DNA from: Streptomyces sp. WMMC500
Lineage (GTDB): Bacteria > Actinomycetota > Actinomycetes > Streptomycetales > Streptomycetaceae
Direction of reading: 5' to 3'
Assembly (NCBI RefSeq): GCF_027497195.1
Contig: NZ_CP114905.1
Location: forward strand, 2,466,001-2,530,000
DNA: 64,000 nt
Positions within the stretch are counted from its first letter, which is position 1; every line of letters begins with the position of its first letter. A program made the translations under genes and the position numbers. This document shows, in pieces, positions 19,545 through 27,753 of the stretch. The notes below the pieces were generated by a model, which made no database searches, was not told where the DNA came from, and was given only the letters and a program-made list of their open reading frames with translations.

Positions 19545-21059
19545 TCAGCCCAGGTGGGCCGCCGGGGTGGCGGTCGCCGAGCGGGTGCGGTCGGGGCGGG
19601 GGGTGTTCATCAGGGCCGCGACCACCACCGCCGCCGCGAGCAGGACGACCGACGCGACCGTGTACGCCGTGGCGAAGCCCTCGACCAGGCCCGCCTTGAC
19701 GACCTCCGGCACCGGCCCGCCCGCGGCCCGCCGCTCCTCCAGCGCGCCCGCGTCCGGCACGCGCTCGGCGAGGTAGTCGGCGGTGGCGCTGGTGGCCACG
19801 GTGTTGAGCAGCGCCGTGCCGATCGAGCCGCCGATCTGCTGCGCGGTGTTGACCGTCGCCGAGGCGACCCCGGCCTCGTCCTCGCGGACGCCGTGGGTGG
19901 CGTAGTTGATCGCCGGGGCCATCACCATGCCCATCCCGACGCCCACGACCAGCTCCGCCGGCAGCACCCCGGCCGCGTACGAGGTGTCCACGTCCACCGT
20001 CGCCAGCCAGGCGTTGCCGGCCGCGGCGAACAGCAGCCCGGGGACGATGAGCGCCCGCGGCGCCACCCTGGGCAGCAGCCGGGCCGCGAGCCCGCCGGCA
20101 CCGGCGAGCACCCCGGCCGTCAGCGGCAGGAACGCCACCCCGGTCTTCAGCGCCGAGTAGCCCAGGACGACCTGCATGTAGTACGTGAGGAAGAGGAAGA
20201 GGCCGAACATCCCGACCGCGACCAGCGCGATGCCCAGGAACGCGCTCCCGCGGGCCCGGCTCAGCACCACCCGCAGCGGCAGCAGCGGCGCCGCGGCGCC
20301 GCGCTCGTGCAGCACGAAGCCGGTGAGCAGCGCAACCCCGAGGAAGAGCAGGCCGAGCACGAGCGCCGAGTCCCAGCCCTCGGACTCCGCCTCGCTGCAC
20401 CCGTAGACGACGGCGACCAGGCCGGTCACGGCGAGCAGCACACCGGGCACGTCGGTCTTCTGCCGCGCCCGCGGACGGGTGTCGGCGGGCAGCGCCCACC
20501 AGCCGGCCGCGGCCACCGCCGCGATGGGCACGTTCACGTACAGGCACCAGCGCCAGTCCAGGTACTCGGTCAGCGCTCCCCCGGTGACCAGGCCGATCGC
20601 GCCGCCGCCGGCGGCGATGGCGCCGAAGATGCCGAAGGCGCGGGCGCGTTCGCGCTGCTCGGTGAAGCTCGTGGTGAGCAGCGACAGCGCCGCGGGCGCG
20701 AGCAGCGCGGCGAACGCCCCCTGCGCGGCCCGCGCGCCCAGCAGCGCGCCGAAGCCCGGTGCCGCGCCGCCCACCGCGGAGGCGGCGGCGAAGCCCACGA
20801 GCCCGGTCAGGAAGGCCCGGCGGCGGCCGGTGTAGTCGGCGATCCGGCCGCCGAGGAGGAGCAGGCCGCCGAAGGCCAGGGTGTACGCGGTGATCACCCA
20901 CTGCCGGTCCCCGTCGGAGATGTCCAGATCCGCCTGCGCGGACGGCAGCGCGATGTTCACGATCGTGACGTCCAGGACGATCATGAGCTGCGCGAGCCCG
21001 ATGAAGGCGAGCGCGAGCCAGCGCCGCGGGTCAGCCGTCGTGGTTTTTGTAGTGTTCAT
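19545..21059 (-). CDS. DHA2-type MFS drug exporter
   Basis: A 504-residue 14-helix proton-coupled exporter. The first helix bears IVLDVTIVNIALPSAQADL (about residues 27-45). Motif A is GGRIADYTGRRRA and motif C FGAIAAGGGAIGLVTGG. The C-terminal half follows the usual DHA2 pattern, ending in a hydrophilic tail. It is the second gene after a TetR repressor, separated by 54 nt, with only a weak GAGAAAGA ribosome binding site, so it is probably translated from the shared mRNA. Substrate unknown; the pairing indicates ligand-induced efflux. Confidence 0.92.
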   Translation of the reverse strand: MNTTKTTTADPRRWLALAFIGLAQLMIVLDVTIVNIALPSAQADLDISDGDRQWVITAYTLAFGGLLLLGGRIADYTGRRRAFLTGLVGFAAASAVGGAAPGFGALLGARAAQGAFAALLAPAALSLLTTSFTEQRERARAFGIFGAIAAGGGAIGLVTGGALTEYLDWRWCLYVNVPIAAVAAAGWWALPADTRPRARQKTDVPGVLLAVTGLVAVVYGCSEAESEGWDSALVLGLLFLGVALLTGFVLHERGAAAPLLPLRVVLSRARGSAFLGIALVAVGMFGLFLFLTYYMQVVLGYSALKTGVAFLPLTAGVLAGAGGLAARLLPRVAPRALIVPGLLFAAAGNAWLATVDVDTSYAAGVLPAELVVGVGMGMVMAPAINYATHGVREDEAGVASATVNTAQQIGGSIGTALLNTVATSATADYLAERVPDAGALEERRAAGGPVPEVVKAGLVEGFATAYTVASVVLLAAAVVVAALMNTPRPDRTRSATATPAAHLG

Positions 21060-21113
21060 GTCACTGTCTTTCTCGTGCGTGCTTCCGGTTCGGGTGCCGG
21101 GGGCTTGCGGGGG

Positions 21114-21779
21114 CTACGGGCGCCGGCGGTCCGTCCCGCCGACGATGCGGTCCGTGGCCCGGATGAAGTGGGCGGCGGTGAGGACGGGCCCGGGCAGCGC
21201 GGCGCCGCGGGCGCGGGCGGCCTCGGGGCGCAGCCCGTCGAGATACAGCTCCAGATGGCGGTGGGCCAGGGCCTCGCCCTCGGGCAGACCGCCGCCCGGC
21301 AGTTGCAGCGTCAGCCGCATGACCATGAACGGAACGTCGCCGAAGACGACGTCGTCGCGGAGCTGGCCGGCCCGCTGCGCCCGTACGATCAGCTCCTGCA
21401 CCGGGCGGAGCGTCAGCGCGCGCAGCTCGGCCAGTTCCTCGTCGATCCGGATCCGGCCGGAGAGCGCGGGCAGTACCGCCCCGATGCGCAGGTCGAGCGC
21501 GGCGTGGGCGAACCGGCGCAGCGCCTCGAACGGCTCGTCCTCCGCCGCCAGCGCCTGTCCGGCCACCGAGCGCAGGCTGGCGAGCGTGGCGACGGCGACA
21601 CCGCGGATCAGCGCCTCGCGGCTGGCGAAGTTGCGGTAGAGCGTGGCGATGCCGACGCCGGCCCGCCGGGCGACCTCCTCCAGCGGGGCGTCGGGGCCCT
21701 CGCCCACGAAGACCTCGCCGGCCGCCCGCAGGATCAGCTCGCGGTTGCGCCGGGCGTCCGCGCGCATCGGGGTCCGCAT
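21114..21779 (-). CDS. TetR-family transcriptional repressor
   Basis: A 221-residue regulator. The N-terminal helix-turn-helix is RRAGVGIATLYRNFASREALI (about residues 38-58) in the RNRELILRAAGEVF context. The C-terminal ligand-binding domain (about 85-200) is typical of the TetR_C group found with exporters. GAGGAG lies 5 nt before the ATG at 21779; an internal ATG at residue 5 is less likely. First gene of an operon with the MFS exporter, so it is probably autoregulated through the inverted repeat upstream (21809-21865). Confidence 0.9.
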   Translation of the reverse strand: MRTPMRADARRNRELILRAAGEVFVGEGPDAPLEEVARRAGVGIATLYRNFASREALIRGVAVATLASLRSVAGQALAAEDEPFEALRRFAHAALDLRIGAVLPALSGRIRIDEELAELRALTLRPVQELIVRAQRAGQLRDDVVFGDVPFMVMRLTLQLPGGGLPEGEALAHRHLELYLDGLRPEAARARGAALPGPVLTAAHFIRATDRIVGGTDRRRP

Positions 21780-21808
21780 GACGTCTCCTCAACCGAAGGG
21801 GAATTCTC

Positions 21809-21865
21809 CACTTACCCGCACCGTAGGAGGCGGCCGGAGAGATTTCACGGGTCTGCGGGAAAGTG
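21809..21865. promoter_or_regulatory. possible TetR operator half sites
   Basis: CACTTACCCGCA (21809-21820) and TGCGGGAAAGTG (21854-21865) are inverted copies matching at 11 of 12 positions, 33 nt apart, just upstream of the tetR gene. They could be two separate sites or one looped site. Weak evidence. Confidence 0.4.
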
Positions 21866-21943
21866 AGAGGGGGCCGGGCGAATATCCTCCGCATCGCGCC
21901 CCCACCCGGCCCCGCGGCCCGGCACCGGCCCGGGCACGACGAC

Positions 21944-21983
21944 GGGCCCGGGCCGGCGGCATCGCTGCCGCCCGCCCGGGCCC
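21944..21983 (-). terminator. long hairpin after serA
   Basis: GGGCCCGGGCCGGCGGCA (21944-21961) pairs with TGCCGCCCGCCCGGGCCC (21966-21983) at 17 of 18 positions over a 4-nt loop. An outer GGGCAC/GTGCCC pair could extend it. It lies 25 nt past the serA stop codon. Confidence 0.85.
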
Positions 21984-22008
21984 GGTGCCCGAGGTCTCCC
22001 CCGGTCCG

Positions 22009-23628
22009 TTACTCGGTGAGGTTCACCGCGCGCGCCGAGGCCGCGCCGATCTCACCGGCGATCTCCTGCACGACGGCCGTCGGGATCGTGTCGTCCACGG
22101 TCAGCGCGACCAGCGCCTCGCCGCCCGCCTTGGCCCGCGACACCTGCATGCCGGCGATGTTGATACCCGCCTCGCCCAGGATCCGGCCCATGGTGCCGAC
22201 GACTCCGGGGCGGTCGCCGTAGCTGAAGAACGCCATGTGGTCGGCGAGCGCCAGGTCCACGTCGTGCTCGCCGACCGCGACGACCTTCTGCAGGTGCTTC
22301 GGCCCGGAGAGCGTGCCGGAGACCGACACCTCCTCGCCGCTGGCGAGCGTGCCGCGCACCGTCACCAGGTTGCGGTGGGCGTTCGACTCCGAGCTGGTGG
22401 TCAGGCGCACCTCGACGCCGCGCTCCTGCGCGAACAGCGGCGCGTTCACGTAGCTCACGGTCTCGGCGACGACGTCCTCGAAGACGCCCTTGAGCGCGGA
22501 CAGCTCCAGCACCTTCACGTCGTGCTGCGTGATCTCGCCGCAGACCTCCACGTCGAGCCGGACCGCGACCTCGCCGGCCAGCGCCGTGAAGATCCGGCCC
22601 AGCTTCTCCGCCAGCGGCAGCCCGGGGCGCACGTCCTCGGCGATGACGCCGCCCTGGACGTTGACCGCGTCCGGCACCAGCTCCCCGGCCAGGGCGAGCC
22701 GCACCGAGCGGGCCACCGAGATGCCCGCCTTCTCCTGCGCCTCGCCGGTGGAGGCGCCGAGGTGCGGGGTGGCGACGACGCTGTCGAACTGGAACAGCGG
22801 CGAGTCCGTGCACGGCTCGGTGGCGTAGACGTCGAGGCCCGCGCCCGCGACCCGGCCCTCCTTCAGCGCGGCCGTCAGCGCCTCCTCGTCGACGATGCCG
22901 CCGCGGGCGGCGTTGACGATCCGGACGGACGGCTTGACCTTCTGCAGCGCCTCGTCGCCGATCAGACCCAGGGTCTCGGGGGTCTTCGGCAGGTGGACGG
23001 TGATGAAGTCGGAGGTCTCCAGCAGCTCGTCGAGCGAGACGAGCTTGACGCCCATCTGCGCGGCCCGCGCGGCCTGCACGTACGGGTCGTACGCCACGAC
23101 GCGCATGCCGAAGGCCGCCATGCGCTGCGCGACGAGCACGCCGATGCGGCCGAGCCCGACGACGCCGAGCACCTTCTCGTTCAGCTCGACGCCGGTGTAC
23201 TTCGAACGCTTCCACTCGCCGGCCTTCAGCGCGGCGTTCGCCTGCGGGATGTTGCGCGCGCTGGCGATGATCAGGCCGCAGGCCAGCTCCGCGGCGGTGA
23301 CGATGTTGGAGGTGGGCGCGTTGACGACCATCACGCCGGCCTTCGTGGCGGCGGGTACGTCGACGTTGTCCAGGCCGACGCCCGCGCGGGCGACGACCTT
23401 CAGCCGGCGCGCGGCGGCGACGGCCTCCGCGTCGACCTTGGTGGCGCTGCGGATCAGGATCGCGTCCACGTCGGCGATGGCCGCGAGCAGCTCGGCGCGG
23501 TCGGCGCCGTTGCAGTGGCGGATGTCGAAGTCGGGACCGAGGGCGTCGACGGTGGCCGGCGAGAGCTCCTCGGCGATCAGTACGGCCGGCTTCCCGGGGG
23601 TGGCGCCGGATGCTGGGGCAGTGCTCAC
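22009..23628 (-). CDS. serA: D-3-phosphoglycerate dehydrogenase
   Basis: A 539-residue type I enzyme that oxidises 3-phosphoglycerate to 3-phosphohydroxypyruvate, the first step of serine synthesis. The Rossmann motif is VGLGRIGVLVAQRM (about residues 152-165). The catalytic Arg lies in NAARGGIVDEEAL, the Glu in ATEPCTDSPLF and the His in TPHLGAST. An intervening ASB domain (about 320-450) is followed by the C-terminal ACT domain (about 465-535, with the GRILGEAGINIAGMQVSR binding loop), so serine feedback is likely. The GTG at 23628 has GAGGA 7 nt upstream. It lies 213 nt downstream of ilvC on the same strand and ends at a strong hairpin. Confidence 0.95.
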   Translation of the reverse strand: MSTAPASGATPGKPAVLIAEELSPATVDALGPDFDIRHCNGADRAELLAAIADVDAILIRSATKVDAEAVAAARRLKVVARAGVGLDNVDVPAATKAGVMVVNAPTSNIVTAAELACGLIIASARNIPQANAALKAGEWKRSKYTGVELNEKVLGVVGLGRIGVLVAQRMAAFGMRVVAYDPYVQAARAAQMGVKLVSLDELLETSDFITVHLPKTPETLGLIGDEALQKVKPSVRIVNAARGGIVDEEALTAALKEGRVAGAGLDVYATEPCTDSPLFQFDSVVATPHLGASTGEAQEKAGISVARSVRLALAGELVPDAVNVQGGVIAEDVRPGLPLAEKLGRIFTALAGEVAVRLDVEVCGEITQHDVKVLELSALKGVFEDVVAETVSYVNAPLFAQERGVEVRLTTSSESNAHRNLVTVRGTLASGEEVSVSGTLSGPKHLQKVVAVGEHDVDLALADHMAFFSYGDRPGVVGTMGRILGEAGINIAGMQVSRAKAGGEALVALTVDDTIPTAVVQEIAGEIGAASARAVNLTE

Positions 23629-23841
23629 GTGGTCCTCACTGGATTCCTGTGCGGGACGGCCGTCCCGACGGCCGCAGGTGGAGGGTGCAGGCGCCGGTCC
23701 GCCGGACAGACGCGTGCTGCCGCGTTTGAAGGACACACGACGCTGTGAGCCTGACGCGCGATGTACGAAGAGTGTAGTGGCGCCGGGCGGTGGCCGGGCG
23801 CGGATGCGCCCCGCCACCGCCCGAAAGAGCGACCGCCGCGC
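23629..23841 (-). other. ilvC-serA intergenic region
   Basis: A 213-nt gap on the minus strand. Only a weak GAGCG/CGCTC stem overlapping the ilvC stop region, followed by TTTC, was seen. It probably holds the serA promoter, but no confident match was found. Confidence 0.4.
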
Positions 23842-25002
<1,161 letters not shown>

Positions 25003-25527
25003 CTACGCCGTTCTGTCGAGGGCGCGCAGCGAGCGGTCCGTGATGGAGCGGGCGCCGCGGCCGATGGCGATCGTGCCGGACTGGACCAGCTCCTTGATGC
25101 CGTACGGCTCCAGCATCTTCAGCATCGCCTCCAGCTTCTCGCCGCTGCCGGTGGCCTCGATCGTGACCGCCTCCGGGGAGACGTCCACGGTCTTGGCGCG
25201 GAAGAGCTGGACGATCTCGACGACCTGGGAGCGGGTCTCGTTGTCGGCGCGCACCTTCACCAGGACGAGTTCGCGCTGCACCGCCGCGCCCGGCTCCAGT
25301 TCGACGATCTTCAGCACGTTGACGAGCTTGTTGAGCTGCTTGGTGACCTGTTCCAGGGGCTGGTCCTCGACGTTCACCACGATCGTCATCCGGGAGATGT
25401 CCGGGTGCTCGGTGGTGCCGACGGCGAGGGAGTCGATGTTGAATCCGCGGCGGAAGAACATCGCGGAGATCCTGGCCAGGATGCCCGGCTTGTTCTCCAC
25501 CAGGACCGAGAGCGTGTGCTTGGACAT
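25003..25527 (-). CDS. ilvN: acetolactate synthase small (regulatory) subunit
   Basis: A 174-residue regulatory subunit that activates IlvB and confers valine feedback inhibition. The N-terminal ACT domain (residues 4-75) contains NKPGILARISAMFFRRGFNID with the effector-binding Gly/Ile positions. The second ferredoxin-like domain (about 80-165) ends in ELVQSGTIAIGRGARS. It starts 29 nt after ilvB in the same operon. This family is called IlvN or IlvH in different species. Confidence 0.95.
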   Translation of the reverse strand: MSKHTLSVLVENKPGILARISAMFFRRGFNIDSLAVGTTEHPDISRMTIVVNVEDQPLEQVTKQLNKLVNVLKIVELEPGAAVQRELVLVKVRADNETRSQVVEIVQLFRAKTVDVSPEAVTIEATGSGEKLEAMLKMLEPYGIKELVQSGTIAIGRGARSITDRSLRALDRTA

Positions 25528-25556
25528 GTCTTCGTCTCTCTCTTCGCTGCCCGGCC

Positions 25557-27524
25557 TCAGTCGTCTTCGCCGTCGCCGAAGTCCGGGCGGACGTCGCGCG
25601 CGGCCATGATCTCGTCGTTGGAGGTGCCGGCCGCGACCATCGGCCAGACCATCGCGTCCTGGTGGACGATGAAGTCCACGACGACGGGCCGGTCGTTGAT
25701 GGCGTTGGCCTTCTCGATGACGGCGTCGAGCTGCTCCGGGTCCTCGCAGCGCAGGCCGACGCAGCCCATGGCCTCGGCGAGCTTGACGAAGTCCGGGCAG
25801 CGGGTGCCGGCGGCCTGGCGGGCCCGCTCCTCGGCGCCGCCCGCGCTCTCGGCGCCGCCGTCGCCGTTGCCGTTTCCATTGCCGTTGCCGTTGCCGTGGG
25901 AGCCGGAGTGCAGCGCGGTGTTGGAGTAGCGGCGGTTGTAGAAGAGGGTCTGCCACTGGCGGACCATGCCCAGCGCGCCGTTGTTGATGATCGCGACCTT
26001 GATCGGGATGCCGTTCAGCGCGCAGGTGACCAGTTCCTGGTTGGTCATCTGGAAGCAGCCGTCGCCGTCGATGGCCCAGACCGTCGCCTCCGGCGCGCCG
26101 GCCTTCGCGCCCATGGCGGCCGGGACGGCGTAGCCCATGGTCCCGGCGCCGCCGGAGTTCAGCCAGGTGCGGGGCTTGTCGTAGTCGATGTAGTGGGCCG
26201 CCCACATCTGGTGCTGCCCGACGCCCGCGGTGTAGACCGTGCCCTCGGGGGCCAGCTCGCCGATGCGCTGGATCACCTGCTGCGGCGACAGCGTGCCGTC
26301 GGCGGGCAGGTCGTAGCCGAGCGGGTACGTCTCGCGCCAGCGGTTGAGCTGCTGCCACCACTCCGCGTAGCGGGCGGTGCCGGCGGCGGGGCTCCCGCCC
26401 TGCCCGTCGCCCTGCTCGTGCTCGCTCTGCACCGCCACGATCAGGTCGGCGATGACCTCGCGCGCGTCGCCGACGATGGGCACGTCCGCCTCGCGGTTCT
26501 TGCCGATCTCCGCGGGGTCGATGTCGGCGTGCACGATCTTGGCGTACGGCGCGAACGTGTCCAGCCTGCCGGTCACCCGGTCGTCGAACCGGGCGCCGAG
26601 GGCCACGATCAGGTCGGACTTCTGCAGCGAGGTGACGGCGGCCACCGTGCCGTGCATGCCCGGCATGCCCAGGTGCTGCGGATGGGTGTCGGGGAAGGCG
26701 CCGAGGCCCATCAGGGTGGTGACGACCGGTGCGCCGGTCAGCTCCGCGAGCACCTTCAGCTCGGCGGTGGCGCGGGCCTTGAGCACGCCGCCGCCGACGT
26801 AGAGCACCGGGCGCCGGGCGGCGCCGACGAGCCGGGCGGCCTCGCGGATCTGCTTCGCGTGCGGCTTGGTCACCGGGCGGTAGCCGGGCAGCTCGTGCCG
26901 GGGCGGCCAGGAGAAGACCGTGGGCGACTGCAGCGTGTCCTTGGCGATGTCGACCAGCACGGGGCCCGGGCGGCCGGTGGCGGCGATGTGGAACGCCTCG
27001 GAGATCACCCGCGGGATGTCCGCGGGGTCCGTGACCAGGAAGTTGTGCTTCGTGATCGGCATGGTGATGCCGCAGATGTCCGCCTCCTGGAAGGCGTCCG
27101 TGCCGATCGACTTGACCACCACCTGGCCGGTGATCGCCACCAGCGGCACGGAGTCCATGTGCGCGTCGGCGATGGGCGTGACGAGGTTGGTCGCGCCCGG
27201 TCCCGAGGTGGCCATGCAGACGCCCACCTTGCCGGTGGCCTGCGCGTACCCGGTGGCGGCGTGCCCCGCGCCCTGCTCGTGGCGGACGAGGACGTGCCGG
27301 ACCTTGGTGGAGTCCATCAGCGGGTCGTACGCGGGGAGGATGGTCCCGCCGGGAATGCCGAACACCGTGTCCGCGCCCACGGCCTCCAGGGCGAGGATGA
27401 GGGACTGCGCGCCCGTCACGGTCTTGTCTGCCGGTGTGTGCCCCGGGACGCGGGACTGTCCCCCGTTGCGGGCCCGCGGTGGTTGCGGGTGGGGCTCACT
27501 TCGCGGGGGAGCCTGCTCGGTCAT
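25557..27524 (-). CDS. ilvB: acetolactate synthase large (catalytic) subunit
   Basis: A 655-residue ThDP enzyme that condenses pyruvate with pyruvate or 2-oxobutyrate at the head of valine, leucine and isoleucine synthesis. The catalytic Glu lies in [19 protein letters not shown] (about residues 84-102). The FAD-binding central domain and the C-terminal ThDP motif [18 protein letters not shown] (about 480) are intact. It is longer than usual because of an N-terminal extension of about 35 residues and an insertion near residues 540-575 consisting of Gly-Asn repeats and an Ala/Glu stretch, between the ThDP domain core and the conserved [12 protein letters not shown]. It is regulated by the leader peptide and attenuator upstream. 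Confidence 0.95.
   Translation of the reverse strand: MTEQAPPRSEPHPQPPRARNGGQSRVPGHTPADKTVTGAQSLILALEAVGADTVFGIPGGTILPAYDPLMDSTKVRHVLVRHEQGAGHAATGYAQATGKVGVCMATSGPGATNLVTPIADAHMDSVPLVAITGQVVVKSIGTDAFQEADICGITMPITKHNFLVTDPADIPRVISEAFHIAATGRPGPVLVDIAKDTLQSPTVFSWPPRHELPGYRPVTKPHAKQIREAARLVGAARRPVLYVGGGVLKARATAELKVLAELTGAPVVTTLMGLGAFPDTHPQHLGMPGMHGTVAAVTSLQKSDLIVALGARFDDRVTGRLDTFAPYAKIVHADIDPAEIGKNREADVPIVGDAREVIADLIVAVQSEHEQGDGQGGSPAAGTARYAEWWQQLNRWRETYPLGYDLPADGTLSPQQVIQRIGELAPEGTVYTAGVGQHQMWAAHYIDYDKPRTWLNSGGAGTMGYAVPAAMGAKAGAPEATVWAIDGDGCFQMTNQELVTCALNGIPIKVAIINNGALGMVRQWQTLFYNRRYSNTALHSGSHGNGNGNGNGNGDGGAESAGGAEERARQAAGTRCPDFVKLAEAMGCVGLRCEDPEQLDAVIEKANAINDRPVVVDFIVHQDAMVWPMVAAGTSNDEIMAARDVRPDFGDGEDD
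25863..25898 (-). repeat. Gly-Asn hexanucleotide repeat inside ilvB
   Basis: On the minus strand the hexamer GGCAAC, with variants GGCAAT and GGAAAC, repeats about six times and encodes alternating Gly and Asn. It keeps the frame. It sits in a surface insertion of the acetolactate synthase catalytic subunit. Confidence 0.85.
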
Positions 27525-27584
27525 CGGTTTCTCTTCTCGTCTTCGATGGTGCGAGGGTCGGGGGGAGCAGCGGGTTCGAGCAAC

Positions 27585-27618
27585 AAAAAACCCCTCGTGC
27601 CAGATGGCAAGCGAGGGG
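27585..27618 (-). terminator. attenuator hairpin of the ilvB leader
   Basis: On the minus strand, CCCCTCGCTTGCCA and TGGCACGAGGGG (27618-27591) pair with a 2-nt bulge and are followed by TTTTTTG (27590-27584). It is a textbook intrinsic terminator about 60 nt before the ilvB start and 36 nt after the leader stop codon. Confidence 0.9.
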
Positions 27619-27653
27619 AGCGCGTCGGCGCGGTCCGGGAGTCGGGATCCGCT

Positions 27654-27695
27654 TCAGCCGACGCGCTGTCCAAGTACGAGAATTCGGGTGCGCAT
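27654..27695 (-). CDS. ilvB leader peptide
   Basis: A 13-residue frame, MRTRILVLGQRVG, has the codons ATT-CTC-GTA-CTT (Ile-Leu-Val-Leu) in a row, three of them rare here. A ribosome stalled on these four codons under branched-chain amino acid shortage would prevent the downstream attenuator from forming. Leader peptides of this type before ilvB are known in Streptomyces and relatives. The ATG lies only 7 nt after a likely -10 element, so the transcript may be leaderless. Confidence 0.88.
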   Translation of the reverse strand: MRTRILVLGQRVG

Positions 27696-27702
27696 GGACC
27701 TG

Positions 27703-27732
27703 ACCTTGCCCCCGGCGCGCCGGGGGTGTCAA
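27703..27732 (-). promoter_or_regulatory. ilvB promoter with palindromic spacer
   Basis: On the minus strand, TTGACA (27732-27727), an 18-nt spacer and CAAGGT (27708-27703) form a good vegetative promoter. The spacer CCCCCGGCGCGCCGGGGG is itself a perfect palindrome. It could be an operator, or the terminator of the upstream GGDEF/EAL gene, whose stop codon lies 28 nt before it. Confidence 0.65.
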
Positions 27733-27753
27733 GTTCGTGGGACCCAGGTCTCA

